Part shown: piece by piece, positions 40,301 through 48,981 of the stretch
Layout: each line of letters begins with the position of its first letter
How positions within the stretch are numbered: the stretch's first letter is position 1
Source of the DNA: Apilactobacillus ozensis DSM 23829 = JCM 17196
GTDB taxonomy: Bacteria; Bacillota; Bacilli; Lactobacillales; Lactobacillaceae
Direction: 5' to 3'
Length of the DNA stretch: 64,000 nt
Assembly (NCBI RefSeq): GCF_001435995.1
Contig: NZ_AYYQ01000031.1
Span: forward strand, 1-64,000
The notes under the pieces: model-generated
Database searches by the model: none
Told to the model about the DNA's origin: nothing
Seen by the model: only the letters and a program-made list of their open reading frames with translations
Translations under genes and position numbers: made by a program

Positions 40301-40916
40301 GTAGCGATTCAACTTGTTTTTTTAATTCCAAAATAATGTCATTAATTCTAATTAAATTGTTTTTATTTTCATTTAATTTAGCATTGGTTTCTTGCTTTTT
40401 GTTTTTATACTTATATATTCCAGCAAGCGTCTCAACGATATATCGTCTATCTTCGGGTTTACTATTAAAAATATTCTCTACATTTCCTTGAGAAATAATA
40501 GAAAAGGACCCCTGTCCAATTCCAGAATCCATAAATAAATTATTGATGTCTTTTAAGCGGCATAATTTACCGTTTATATAATAATTATTTTCACCATTTT
40601 TAAATATCTCTCTAGAAATAGAAAGTTCAGTATAATCTATGTCAATATAACGGTCAGAATTATCAAAAGTTAATTTTACAATTGCTCGATTAAGTGAATG
40701 ATGTCCATCGGAACCTGAAAAAATAATATCTGACATTTTCTCACCACGTAAGCTTTTAGCTGATTTTTCACCCAAAACCCATCTAATTGCTTCAATGATG
40801 TTACTTTTGCCACTACCATTAGGGCCAACAATTTCAGTTAACCCCTTATGAAAATTAAATTCAGTTTTTTGAGCAAAAGATTTAAAACCGATTAGCTCGA
40901 GTGACTCTAATCTCAC
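37386..40916 (-). CDS. smc: Chromosome segregation ATPase SMC
   Basis: 1,176 aa, normal length. Walker A GPNGSGKSNI at 32-41, Q-loop near 145, two long coiled coils (about 170-500 and 670-1,020), a hinge (about 510-660, with GRTTFLP and GGSITGG), the ABC signature LLSGGEKSLAA near 1,080 and Walker B FCILDEAESFLD. It is the core of the condensin complex; ScpA and ScpB are not in this window. Confidence 0.98.
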   Translation of the reverse strand: MRLESLELIGFKSFAQKTEFNFHKGLTEIVGPNGSGKSNIIEAIRWVLGEKSAKSLRGEKMSDIIFSGSDGHHSLNRAIVKLTFDNSDRYIDIDYTELSISREIFKNGENNYYINGKLCRLKDINNLFMDSGIGQGSFSIISQGNVENIFNSKPEDRRYIVETLAGIYKYKNKKQETNAKLNENKNNLIRINDIILELKKQVESLQEQSKHASNYLELKKRLSLLDKKFLFAKHNEILANVKKSDLAISQLNLKIENLKQTINSTKSNIDNNQSALNVKASERYALQKQLLSLSKQKEIILGQNNLSQQEIKFSKEQIKKFNVTLTKNKKEKEQITKNIEIHSNDISNLNKLINKNNLQDMQQQLHSLDDEISILQQKRENLKNDYFKITNQITDSKNEYKYLTKDYQKTEQIISEKRKNLADMLAKHDKLSHLLSHDKDNLEKCESKVKVFNREITALNQLNSEIDSKINTTKDNWYNSIKVFQSKKSNLENLQANASHLKNIAKHLIKNNDLNGIIGIVADFINVDTKYVRAINNSLNNKMRNIIVENANSAKAAIDFLTKKKLGRTTFLPKDELKKHRVDSQTMSKIADVPGFVGMAADLVSMPKSLNLVKQYLLGNILIVNNVDSATKIGRIISYRYKIVTINGEIINTGGSITGGRVKHENNSLLDLKYKINNGEKEVSAAENKMLNYESSITNLNKDLKNNEKSIISHRELSNKISKKIITTKASIKNTNDLMQNLNRDVDATKLSIKRLNNDLKSKLRLSNNSKMHFYEDKLNSKDSAIKELNQKLSSITSKRKELYDSISNSKSDELIYREKIINHKEQQTQLIAQLKNIEQNILEVTSDRDELSKKISLSSNYNDEKLKKVVQEIELVNTNINECINDLNMLNHNLSDENAKLAKLNDLLFNNNINLNKLELNHNNLNNQLSKSKHILSVKYNLKLPIDDAEQIDLKLLELKIKNIKAELNQLGPVNIHSIQEYKNVLERFKFLKEQSNDLKVSRNQLKSTMSKIDKEVVIRFKNNFDELNESFSNVFREMFGGGKAKLLLTEPDNMLSTGIDIMVQPPGKKYRNINLLSGGEKSLAAIALLFAVLRVKAVPFCILDEAESFLDSSNVNCFAQYICKLKDKTQFIVITHRKETMMYADTLNGITMQKSGISKLVSVDFNSIANKKEK

Positions 40917-40935
40917 AGTGATTGCTCCATTCTAA

Positions 40936-41625
40936 CTATAAATATTTCTTTAAAGCTACTTTAGCAGCACCTTGTTCAGCATTTTTCTTAGAATGACCAG
41001 TTCCAATACCGCATTCTTCGCCATCGATACTTACTGAAACTTTGAACTTACGATCGTTATCTGGACCATTTTCATCTAGCAAATGATATTCAATATCCAC
41101 TGGACCATTTTGCTGAGCCAATTCTTGCAACTCTGTTTTATGGTCAAAGAATTCATCAAACCAACCTTCATCTAGTTTAGGGAAAATTACTTGATGACAA
41201 AATCTAATTACTGGTTCCATCCCTTGATCTAAATATACAGCGCCAATAAAAGATTCAAAAATATCACATAACAGAGAATCACGCTCTCTAGCGTGAGCTT
41301 TTTCTTCACCTTTACCGAGTCGAATGTACTTGTCAAAATGACATTCTCTGGCAAAACTACTAAAACTATGTTCATTGACCATGGCAGCTCTTAACCTAGT
41401 TAATCTTCCTTGGGGAAGTTTAGGATAACGCTTAAAAATATATTCTGAAACGACTAATTCATATACAGCATCGCCTAAAAATTCTATTCTTTCGTAAAAT
41501 TTTAAATTTTCTTTGGGATGTTCATTAACGTATGAAGCTTGCGTAAAAGCCTCATCCAAAAGGCTTTCATCATTAAATTCTATATTAAATTTATCTTTTA
41601 ATAATTTATCAAATTCTGCAATCAA
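40936..41625 (-). CDS. rnc: Ribonuclease III
   Basis: 229 aa. The RNase III signature ERIEFLGDAVYELVVSEYIF is near 45-64, with the second acidic cluster DIFESFIGAVYLDQG near 120-134, and a C-terminal double-stranded RNA-binding domain (about 158-228, GTGHSKKNAEQGAA). It processes rRNA precursors and structured mRNAs. It lies upstream of smc by 19 bases. Confidence 0.97.
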   Translation of the reverse strand: MIAEFDKLLKDKFNIEFNDESLLDEAFTQASYVNEHPKENLKFYERIEFLGDAVYELVVSEYIFKRYPKLPQGRLTRLRAAMVNEHSFSSFARECHFDKYIRLGKGEEKAHARERDSLLCDIFESFIGAVYLDQGMEPVIRFCHQVIFPKLDEGWFDEFFDHKTELQELAQQNGPVDIEYHLLDENGPDNDRKFKVSVSIDGEECGIGTGHSKKNAEQGAAKVALKKYL

Positions 41626-41658
41626 GTTCTATTTTCCTCCAAGGTATATTTTATGAAT

Positions 41659-41692
41659 AAAAAGCGATTACCATCTAGATAATCGCTTTTTT
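41659..41692 (-). terminator. Terminator after acpP
   Basis: AAAAAGCGATTA-9 bases-TAATCGCTTTTTT. On the minus strand it immediately follows the acpP stop and precedes rnc. Confidence 0.85.
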
Positions 41693-41693
41693 G

Positions 41694-41942
41694 TTATTTA
41701 TTGTCTGCATTAGCAATAACGAAATCAGCGGCTTCATCGATTGTTTGTATCTTTTCAGCAGCTTCATCAGAAATTTCTGCACCAAATTCATTTTCTAGTG
41801 ATAAAACAAATTCAACAAAATCAATTGAATCAGCGTCTAAATCATTTTGAAAATTAAGCTTACCGTTAACTTTGTCGCGATTAACACTAAATTGGTCGGC
41901 AACCATATCACAAATTTTAGTTAAAACTTCTTCTTTTGTCAT
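41694..41942 (-). CDS. acpP: Acyl carrier protein
   Basis: 82 aa from the ATG at 41942 (GTGAGGA site upstream); a GTG five codons earlier overlaps that site. The phosphopantetheine Ser is in DADSIDFVEFV (near 36-46). It carries acyl groups for fatty-acid and phospholipid synthesis and works with PlsX, the next gene upstream. Confidence 0.96.
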   Translation of the reverse strand: MTKEEVLTKICDMVADQFSVNRDKVNGKLNFQNDLDADSIDFVEFVLSLENEFGAEISDEAAEKIQTIDEAADFVIANADNK

Positions 41943-41996
41943 AATTGAATTCCTCACTATGTCATAATTTAATTTATAAGTTAATTATATCAAATT

Positions 41997-43037
41997 TTAG
42001 TTATTTTTGGCATCTCGTTTAATATCGTCCATCTGTTGAGCATGAGCATTAAAATATTCAACGACATCATCAATAATATGTGAATCAATCATTGTTTTAA
42101 TTTGATAGATAGTGTTTTTAATTGTGTTAGCTTTACTACTACCATGGGCTTTAATTACAGGGGCTTTAGTTCCCATTAACACTGCACCACCATATTGTGA
42201 ATAATCCATTTCTTTAGCAATTTTTTTAAAGGTAGGTTTAAGCATTAAAGCACCTAATTTTGATTTAGCACCACCTTGCATAATTTCACCCTTAATTAAA
42301 TCTAATACTGATAAGGCAGTTCCTTCAATTGCTTTTAAGGCTGCATTTCCAGTAAATCCATCAGTGATAACAACATCAGCAGCACCATTCAATAATTCTC
42401 TGGACTCAACATTCCCCACAAAATTCAAATCACTATTTTTAGCAAACAATTCATTGGCAGCTTTGTGCAATTTGTCACCCTTATCAGCTTCAGTCCCATT
42501 ATTTAATAAACCAATTCTAGGGTTATCAATATGACGAACGTTTTCAGCATAATATTTACCCATAAATGCATATTGATATAAATTAAATAATTTGGATTCA
42601 GCATTGGCACCTACGTCTAGCATTACAAAATTATCATGTTCAGGATCATTTACGATTGGTAACGTAGTGGCTAATCCTGGACGGTCAATACCTTTAATTC
42701 TACCAATAATAAATAGTCCGGCTGCTAAAATAGCTCCAGTATTACCAGCTGAGAAAAATGCATCCGCTTTTTTATCTTTTACTGCTTGTGCTGCCATATC
42801 CAAACTAGAATTTTTCTTCTTCATTACGGCTTTAACTGGTTCTTCACCCATCTCAATAATTTCATCAGCTTGAACTAATTCAATTCTTTCATTACTTTGT
42901 AACAGTGGCTTAATTTTATCAATTTGTCCGTATAATTGAAATTCAATATCACTGTAAGCATTTCTGGCTTGTTCTACTCCTTTAACAACCTCATTTGGTG
43001 CATAGTCTCCACCCATTGCATCAATAGCAATTTTCAT
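41997..43037 (-). CDS. plsX: Phosphate acyltransferase PlsX
   Basis: 346 aa. IAIDAMGGDYAP at 3-14, SAGNTGA near 96-102 and DGFTGNAALKA near 225-235. It converts acyl-ACP to acyl-phosphate, the first committed step of Gram-positive phospholipid synthesis. plsX-acpP is the usual pair. Confidence 0.97.
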   Translation of the reverse strand: MKIAIDAMGGDYAPNEVVKGVEQARNAYSDIEFQLYGQIDKIKPLLQSNERIELVQADEIIEMGEEPVKAVMKKKNSSLDMAAQAVKDKKADAFFSAGNTGAILAAGLFIIGRIKGIDRPGLATTLPIVNDPEHDNFVMLDVGANAESKLFNLYQYAFMGKYYAENVRHIDNPRIGLLNNGTEADKGDKLHKAANELFAKNSDLNFVGNVESRELLNGAADVVITDGFTGNAALKAIEGTALSVLDLIKGEIMQGGAKSKLGALMLKPTFKKIAKEMDYSQYGGAVLMGTKAPVIKAHGSSKANTIKNTIYQIKTMIDSHIIDDVVEYFNAHAQQMDDIKRDAKNN

Positions 43038-43051
43038 TTTAAAAATCCTCT

Positions 43052-45082
43052 CTAATCTAAAATCTTTTCTGAAAAACTTTTTTCAATAAATATAGCTAAA
43101 TTCTTATTTTCTGGTCTTTTTTGCCAATCATTATTAGAAACAATTTGAATTGCTTCTTGCTGTGCAATGTTAAGCATCGTCATATCTCTAATTGGATCGC
43201 CAACTTTAAATTCTGGAACTCCTGATTGTTTATTACCCACTATATCACCAGGACCTCTTAATTCTAAATCCCTTTGAGAAATAACAAATCCATCATTGCT
43301 ATCAACCATTACATTCATGCGTTTAGCACCCAACTCATTTTTTGGGTTTGCAACTAATATACAATAAGACTGCCTTTTTCCTCTACCCACACGGCCTCTT
43401 AACTGATGTAATTGTGCCAATCCAAAATGTTCAGCATCAAATATAATCATAACAGTCGCGTTAGAAACATCAACTCCAACTTCAATCACAGTTGTAGAAA
43501 CTAATATTTGAAATTGGTTATTCTTAAAATCACTCATTACAGAATTTTTTTCACTATCTTTCATTCTACCATGTAGAATACCAACTTTATAATCAGGTTC
43601 AAAAGTCTCTGTAAATTGTTGATAGATATACTCAGCATTTCTCATATTTAACGTTTCAGAATCTTCAATCAAAGGTGTCACAATGTATATCTGTTCGCCG
43701 CTTTTTAATCTTTGTTGTAAAAAAGGTAAAATTGATTGAAATTGATTATTTCGTATCCAAGTCGTTTTAATTGGCATTCTGCCAGCTGGTAATTCATCAA
43801 TGATTGAAACATCCATTTCACCATAAGCGGTGATTGCTAAAGTTCTTGGAATTGGAGTCGCTGTCATTGATAAAACATTGGGATGATTTCCCTTATTTCT
43901 TAGCTGTCTTCTTTGATTTACCCCAAAACGATGTTGCTCATCAATAATAATCAAACCTAAATTATTGTAGATAACATTATCTTGAATTAAAGCATGCGTT
44001 CCAATCAATATGTCAATATCACCATTCGATAAACCATCTAACAAAGAAATTTTAGGCTTAGGCTTCGTATTGCCGGTTAATAAAGCTACATTGATTCCAA
44101 GCGGCTCAAATAAGCTAGCCAACTTATTAGCATGTTGTTCAGCTAAAACTTCAGTTGGAACCATTAAGGATACTTGATAGCCGTCATTAATGGCCGCATA
44201 CATAGCCACAGCTGCAACTGCCGTCTTCCCGGAACCAACATCCCCCTGCAGCAGCCTATTCATTTGTTTGTCATCATGCATATCAAATAATATTTCATTA
44301 ACCACTTTTACTTGAGCACTAGTCAATTTAAACGGTAATTTGTCGATAAAACTGTTAACATCATCTTTATTATATTTAATCGAAATACCACTACTAAAAT
44401 CATTTTTCTTAATACTTTGCAACTTCATTTGAAATAAAAAAAATTCATTAAATTTTGCAGTTCGTAAAGCCAGATATGCTTCTTGTTTAGATTTAGGAAA
44501 ATGCATCCAATTAATTACATCTACTAAATTCAATAACTTATACTTTTGAATGAGCGTTGATGGTACGACGTTTTGAATCAAATCACGGTATTGTTCAAAA
44601 GCTAAATGAATTAATTTTATAAGTTCTTTTTGACCAATATTTTTATTAACTGAATAAATAGGTTGCATAGAGTTTAAAGCTTCACTATTGGATAAAATTT
44701 TAATGCCAGCTAATGATTTCTTTATATTATTAAACTTTCCATACACTAAAATTATTTCGCCAACTTTGACATTTTTTTTAAGCCAAGGTTGATTAAAAAA
44801 ACTAACTGGCACTACATTATTTTCTACTAGCAAACGTAAATTTAAAATACTTTTTTTCCTACCTAAAAAGTTAACAGTTGGCTCAAGTGCCACTTGACCC
44901 TTTAAAATGACTTTTTCTTGGTCTTTGATTTCATTTAAAGGCTTTATTTGTAAGTTTTCATATCTAAAAGGGAAATAATTTAAGAGGCTATTAATATTAT
45001 CTATACCTAGTTGATTTAAATATTCAGCCTTCTTAGGTCCAACACCTGGCAAATTTAATACCGAGTCATTAAGACTTTTCAA
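43052..45082 (-). CDS. recG: ATP-dependent DNA helicase RecG
   Basis: 676 aa. An N-terminal wedge/OB domain (about 1-240) and helicase motifs: GDVGSGKTAVA near 281, DEQHRFG near 376, TATPIPRT near 405 and QLRGRVGRG near 564. It remodels stalled replication forks. It is 14 bases upstream of plsX and is separated from the fakA-like gene by a terminator. Confidence 0.97.
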   Translation of the reverse strand: MKSLNDSVLNLPGVGPKKAEYLNQLGIDNINSLLNYFPFRYENLQIKPLNEIKDQEKVILKGQVALEPTVNFLGRKKSILNLRLLVENNVVPVSFFNQPWLKKNVKVGEIILVYGKFNNIKKSLAGIKILSNSEALNSMQPIYSVNKNIGQKELIKLIHLAFEQYRDLIQNVVPSTLIQKYKLLNLVDVINWMHFPKSKQEAYLALRTAKFNEFFLFQMKLQSIKKNDFSSGISIKYNKDDVNSFIDKLPFKLTSAQVKVVNEILFDMHDDKQMNRLLQGDVGSGKTAVAAVAMYAAINDGYQVSLMVPTEVLAEQHANKLASLFEPLGINVALLTGNTKPKPKISLLDGLSNGDIDILIGTHALIQDNVIYNNLGLIIIDEQHRFGVNQRRQLRNKGNHPNVLSMTATPIPRTLAITAYGEMDVSIIDELPAGRMPIKTTWIRNNQFQSILPFLQQRLKSGEQIYIVTPLIEDSETLNMRNAEYIYQQFTETFEPDYKVGILHGRMKDSEKNSVMSDFKNNQFQILVSTTVIEVGVDVSNATVMIIFDAEHFGLAQLHQLRGRVGRGKRQSYCILVANPKNELGAKRMNVMVDSNDGFVISQRDLELRGPGDIVGNKQSGVPEFKVGDPIRDMTMLNIAQQEAIQIVSNNDWQKRPENKNLAIFIEKSFSEKILD

Positions 45083-45112
45083 ATTAATTCCCCCTAATAA
45101 AATAAATAAAAG

Positions 45113-45136
45113 AAAAACCGGAGATTGCTCTCCGAT
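45113..45136 (-). terminator. Terminator after the fakA-like gene
   Basis: Minus strand: CGGAGA-GCAA-TCTCCG followed by GTTTTTC, just past the stop codon and before recG. Confidence 0.8.
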
Positions 45137-45139
45137 TTA

Positions 45140-46825
45140 TTATTCAACTGAAATTAAAAATGGATAAACAGGTTGCCCACCATTATGAATTTCTATCTCT
45201 AAATCTTCATCTAATTGTTGAACAGCTGCCTTAATTTTATTGGCCGTATCTTGATTGCCTTGTTCTCCATAAATAATAGTTACAATTTCACTATCTTCGT
45301 CTAGCATAGACTTAACCATATTAGTAGCAGTATCAATTAAATCTGTTCCGTTAACTTTGATTTTACCATCAACAATTCCAATAAAATCATCTTTCTTTAT
45401 TGATAGATTGCTAATTGTGGTATCCCTAACCGCATTGGTTAGTTCACCACTTTTAACTGTATCCAACATTTCCTCCATAACATTACAATTTTCATCTATT
45501 GTTTGTTCTGGATTAAATGAAATAATAGCAGTCATTCCCTGGGCAAGGGTTTTACTATGAACTATTTTAGTAGGAACATCGGCTACTTTTGCAGCTGCTT
45601 CCGCTGCCATGAATATATTTCCATTGTTAGGTAACAAAATTACGGATTTAGCATTACTACCATTAATTGCGTTTAATAAGTCTTCCGTACTAGGGTTCAT
45701 TGTTTGACCACCCTTAATCAGGTCCGTTGCCCCTAGATTCTTAAACAATTCACCTAAACCGTCACCAGAGGTTACAGCAATAATTGCGACATCTTTAGGA
45801 GTTTCGTCAGCAGCAGGTTCTGGCTTATCATCTTGTTCAATGATATCTTCTTGTTGCATACGCATGTTATCGACTTTAATGTTTGATAAATCTCCAAATT
45901 TTTGAGCCCAAGATAAAACTTTACCTGGAAATTCAGTATGCACATGTACCTTAACAATTTCATCATCATTAATTACTAGTAAAGAATCGCCTAATTTACT
46001 TAGATAGTCGTAGAAAAAATCATAATCAAATTCATGTTCTACTTGCTTACCTTTGCCAATTCTAACCATAACTTGAGTACAGTATCCATAAACTATGTCA
46101 TTCGGATCTAATTTACCCTGTACGCTTTCACGGCCTTGTTCATGACTAGCATCAATCATTTCATTCATTTCATGGTTATTAGGTTGATGAGGCTCATTAT
46201 TAGCGTCAAAACGATTATTTAGAATATCAGCGAATGCTTTAATAACAAATACTAATCCTTGTCCACCTGAGTCAACTACTCCAACTTGTTTTAGTACTGG
46301 AAGTAATTCAGTAGTTGATTTTAAAGCAACTTCTGCTGATTCATAACATTTATCCATTAGTACAGCGATGTCTTCTGTGTCATTGCAATCTTTAGCAACC
46401 TGGCCAATTCCTTTAATTACAGTTAGAATTGTTCCTTCAGTAGGCTTCATAACTGAACCGTAGGCAACTTTTGCACTATTTAAAAATGCTTCTGTGACAT
46501 CAGAGACATTTAAAGTTTTTTTACCTTCAACTGATTTAGAAAATCCTCTAAATATTTGTGATAAGATGACTCCAGAGTTACCTCTAGCACCCATTAATAA
46601 TCCCTTAGCAAGTGATTGAGCTAAATCACCAACAGAGTTACTATCGTCTTTAGCAACGTATTTTGCACCGCTTTCAAAAGACATGCTCATATTGGTACCA
46701 GTATCACCATCTGGCACAGGAAAAACATTTAGTGAATTAATAAACTCAACGTTTTGTTTTAAGTTATGAGCAGCAGCTTGAACCATTTCATTAAATTCAA
46801 CGTTAGTTATCTGCTTAACTACCAA
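45140..46825 (-). CDS. DhaK/DhaL-domain protein, YloV/FakA-like fatty acid kinase
   Basis: 561 aa. The N-terminal DhaL (DAK2) ATP-binding domain has PVPDGDTGTNMSMS (37-50), GARGNSGVILSQ near 88 and the C-terminal EDD-type dimer half. FakA uses this domain to phosphorylate fatty acids held by FakB; no fakB is seen in the window. The start is TTG at 46825 with GGAGG 9 bases upstream. yloU-yloV is the standard pair. Confidence 0.92.
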   Translation of the reverse strand: MVVKQITNVEFNEMVQAAAHNLKQNVEFINSLNVFPVPDGDTGTNMSMSFESGAKYVAKDDSNSVGDLAQSLAKGLLMGARGNSGVILSQIFRGFSKSVEGKKTLNVSDVTEAFLNSAKVAYGSVMKPTEGTILTVIKGIGQVAKDCNDTEDIAVLMDKCYESAEVALKSTTELLPVLKQVGVVDSGGQGLVFVIKAFADILNNRFDANNEPHQPNNHEMNEMIDASHEQGRESVQGKLDPNDIVYGYCTQVMVRIGKGKQVEHEFDYDFFYDYLSKLGDSLLVINDDEIVKVHVHTEFPGKVLSWAQKFGDLSNIKVDNMRMQQEDIIEQDDKPEPAADETPKDVAIIAVTSGDGLGELFKNLGATDLIKGGQTMNPSTEDLLNAINGSNAKSVILLPNNGNIFMAAEAAAKVADVPTKIVHSKTLAQGMTAIISFNPEQTIDENCNVMEEMLDTVKSGELTNAVRDTTISNLSIKKDDFIGIVDGKIKVNGTDLIDTATNMVKSMLDEDSEIVTIIYGEQGNQDTANKIKAAVQQLDEDLEIEIHNGGQPVYPFLISVE

Positions 46826-46841
46826 TTTATAAGTCCTCCAA

Positions 46842-47207
46842 TTATTCGTTAATAACTTTTACTCCCTGAACAATAACGTTCACAGAACTGGCTTTAATGC
46901 CCAACATAGTTTCTAGATTATATTTTACTTTTGATTGTACACTACGACTTACTTCGGATATTTTTATACCATATATAACTATTACATTAACTTCAATAAA
47001 TATTTCATTATTATGGTTTTGTTTAACAACTACACCCTTAGAATAATTATCTTTACCTAAAATAACATTAACATTATCTCTAATTTGATTTTTACTGGCC
47101 ATACCTACAATTCCGTAGTTATTAGTAACTGCACCACCAACAACTGTAGATATAACATCATTTTTAATATCAACAATTCCATATTTAGTTTTAATTTTAA
47201 CAGCCAT
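46842..47207 (-). CDS. Asp23/Gls24 family envelope-stress protein (YloU)
   Basis: 121 aa. IKTKYGIVDIKNDVISTVVGGAV and YSKGVVVKQNHN match the Asp23/Gls24 domain. Family members associate with the membrane under stress or with cell-wall homeostasis. AAGGAG lies before the ATG. It is the first gene of the leftward yloU-fakA unit. Confidence 0.93.
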   Translation of the reverse strand: MAVKIKTKYGIVDIKNDVISTVVGGAVTNNYGIVGMASKNQIRDNVNVILGKDNYSKGVVVKQNHNNEIFIEVNVIVIYGIKISEVSRSVQSKVKYNLETMLGIKASSVNVIVQGVKVINE

Positions 47208-47283
47208 ATAATTAAGCCTCCTTAAATTAGAAGATCTACGCAGTATCGGTATATAATATTACCACAACATCAAAAAAAGCTAA

Positions 47284-47331
47284 AGTATTGATACTACAAT
47301 AATTGTAAAGGTGTCAAGTATTATTACTTGA
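47284..47331. promoter_or_regulatory. Cluster of three inverted repeats between yloU and rpmB
   Basis: Three palindromes lie in tandem: AGTATTGATACT (47284-47295), ACAATAATTGT (47296-47306) and TCAAGTA-TTAT-TACTTGA (47314-47331). They sit in the 231-base gap between the divergent genes, just upstream of the rpmB -35. They may bind a regulator; none matches a site I can name. Confidence 0.4.
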
Positions 47332-47341
47332 AAGAAAAATA

Positions 47342-47370
47342 TTGCAAAATCACAATTAGTATGCTAAATT
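47342..47370 (+). promoter_or_regulatory. rpmB promoter
   Basis: TTGCAA, a 17-base spacer ending TGC (extended -10) and TAAATT. The transcript would carry a roughly 60-base leader with AAAGGAGG before the ATG. Confidence 0.6.
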
Positions 47371-47438
47371 ATTAGAGTGAGATTTAATATAAAAGCAGCG
47401 CTTTTTAAGCAATAAGATTACAAAGGAGGAATTTACCA

Positions 47439-47624
47439 ATGGCTAAAGATTTCATTAACGGTAAAAGAACTCATTATGGTAACAAACGTTCCCATGCTTT
47501 GAATTCTTCACGTCGTAGCTGGAAGCCAAACTTACAAAAAGTTCGCATTTTAGTTGACGGAAAACCTAAGAAAGTTTGGGTTAGTACCCGTACATTAAAA
47601 TCAGGTAAAGTAACACGTGCCTAA
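47439..47624 (+). CDS. rpmB: 50S ribosomal protein L28
   Basis: 61 aa, the usual Firmicute length. It is very basic, and the [18 protein letters not shown] block and [11 protein letters not shown] end match L28. A strong AAAGGAGGA ribosome binding site. No zinc-binding CxxC is seen. It is the only rightward gene in the right third of the window. Confidence 0.98.
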   Translation: MAKDFINGKRTHYGNKRSHALNSSRRSWKPNLQKVRILVDGKPKKVWVSTRTLKSGKVTRA

Positions 47625-47633
47625 TTTAATTAA

Positions 47634-47671
47634 TAAAAAAGACTCGATTATTAAATAATCGAGTCTTTTTT
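47634..47671. terminator. Bidirectional terminator, rpmB / thiN
   Basis: AAAAAAGACTCGATTATT and AATAATCGAGTCTTTTTT form an almost loop-free perfect stem between the convergent genes. Confidence 0.9.
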
Positions 47672-47673
47672 AT

Positions 47674-48318
47674 TTAGTCATTACTTTGAATTACACATAA
47701 AAGGCCATTGTCAAAGTTGAAATGACCAACATTGCCAACAAATTCATTACTAGAGAAAGATATTGGATAGTTAACATGATAATCATCCAAAGTATATTTC
47801 TCATCATTCAACGTTAAGTTCATTTCATTTAAAGGTATAAATGCTAAATATTTTTTATCATTAATTTTGTTTAGAGTGTAGCTTCCGGGTAAAAAATATC
47901 TAATATCATTTTGAAGATCTATTATTCTAACCTTAGGAGCAATTGTTTTAAATTCACTCGACAAAAACATCAAAAAGTTGGTAAAAAAGTGATCAAGTCG
48001 ACCACCCGTAGCGCCATAAACATTAATAACATCAGCATTAAATTGTTCACCAGCCACCTTAATACCTAGTTGAGAATCTGTATAGTCCTTTATAGGATCA
48101 AAATAACTAATATTATCAACTTTAGCTTGTACCAACTCTAACTCGTTTTTTTTCAATGAATCAAAATCGCCAATTGCTATAGCAGGCTTAATACCATTTT
48201 CAATTAGTCTAAGGCTTCCACGATCAACACCAATCCACGTTTCAGACTTTTTATTAATTAATAAATGGTCAGGCCATAAATTTGTCGGGCCACCTAGCAG
48301 AACATTAACTACTTTCAT
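47674..48318 (-). CDS. thiN: Thiamine pyrophosphokinase
   Basis: 214 aa. VDRGSLRLIENGIKPAIAIGDFDS (in part: GDFDS near 51-55), DYTDSQLG near 79-86 and YGATGGRLDHFF near 101-112 are the catalytic blocks. It makes thiamine diphosphate from thiamine and ATP. It is 2 bases after rpe. Confidence 0.95.
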   Translation of the reverse strand: MKVVNVLLGGPTNLWPDHLLINKKSETWIGVDRGSLRLIENGIKPAIAIGDFDSLKKNELELVQAKVDNISYFDPIKDYTDSQLGIKVAGEQFNADVINVYGATGGRLDHFFTNFLMFLSSEFKTIAPKVRIIDLQNDIRYFLPGSYTLNKINDKKYLAFIPLNEMNLTLNDEKYTLDDYHVNYPISFSSNEFVGNVGHFNFDNGLLCVIQSND

Positions 48319-48320
48319 AA

Positions 48321-48971
48321 TTATTTAGTAGCTTGTTTGATAGCTTCAATTCTTTCAGAAGGATTGTCAGCATTAAATACATATGAACCAGCTACCGCTA
48401 CCGTTGCACCAGCTTCGTATGCAGACTTAACAGTTTCATTGTTTACTCCACCATCAATTTCAATATCAAAATTACAACCATTAGCCTTCTTTAAATCATC
48501 CAGTTGTTTAATTTTCTTAACAGTTTCAGGTAGGAACTTTTGGCCACCGAAACCTGGATTTACTGTCATAACTAATACTTGGTCTACCATGTAAAGTACA
48601 GGTTTAATTGCTTCAACCGGAGTTCCTGGGTTAATAACTACTTCAGCTTTAACACCCTTATTCTTAATCATTTGTAGCGCTCTGTGAATATGTGGAGTAG
48701 CTTCTACATGCACTCCAATTAAATCAGCACCAGCATCAGCAAAGTCATTAATATATCTTTCTGGATTTTGAACCATCATATGAACATCTAAAATCAAATT
48801 AGAAATTGGACGAATTGCTTTAACCCAGCCTGGACCATATGAAATTGATGGAACAAATGAGCCATCCATAATATCAATATGTAGATATTCTGAATCCTTT
48901 TCTATTTTTTCGATGTCTCTTTGTAAATTTACATAATCTGCACTTAAAATTGATGGAGCTAATTTTATCAT
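48321..48971 (-). CDS. rpe: Ribulose-phosphate 3-epimerase
   Basis: 216 aa TIM barrel: KLAPSILSADY at 3-13, HIDIMDGSFVPSI near 32-44, LDVHMMV near 62-68, VNPGFGGQKFLP near 136-147 and IDGGVN near 171-176. It interconverts ribulose-5-P and xylulose-5-P; the latter feeds the phosphoketolase pathway in heterofermenters. It lies between rsgA and thiN. Confidence 0.98.
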   Translation of the reverse strand: MIKLAPSILSADYVNLQRDIEKIEKDSEYLHIDIMDGSFVPSISYGPGWVKAIRPISNLILDVHMMVQNPERYINDFADAGADLIGVHVEATPHIHRALQMIKNKGVKAEVVINPGTPVEAIKPVLYMVDQVLVMTVNPGFGGQKFLPETVKKIKQLDDLKKANGCNFDIEIDGGVNNETVKSAYEAGATVAVAGSYVFNADNPSERIEAIKQATK

Positions 48972-48981
48972 TTCTAATTCC

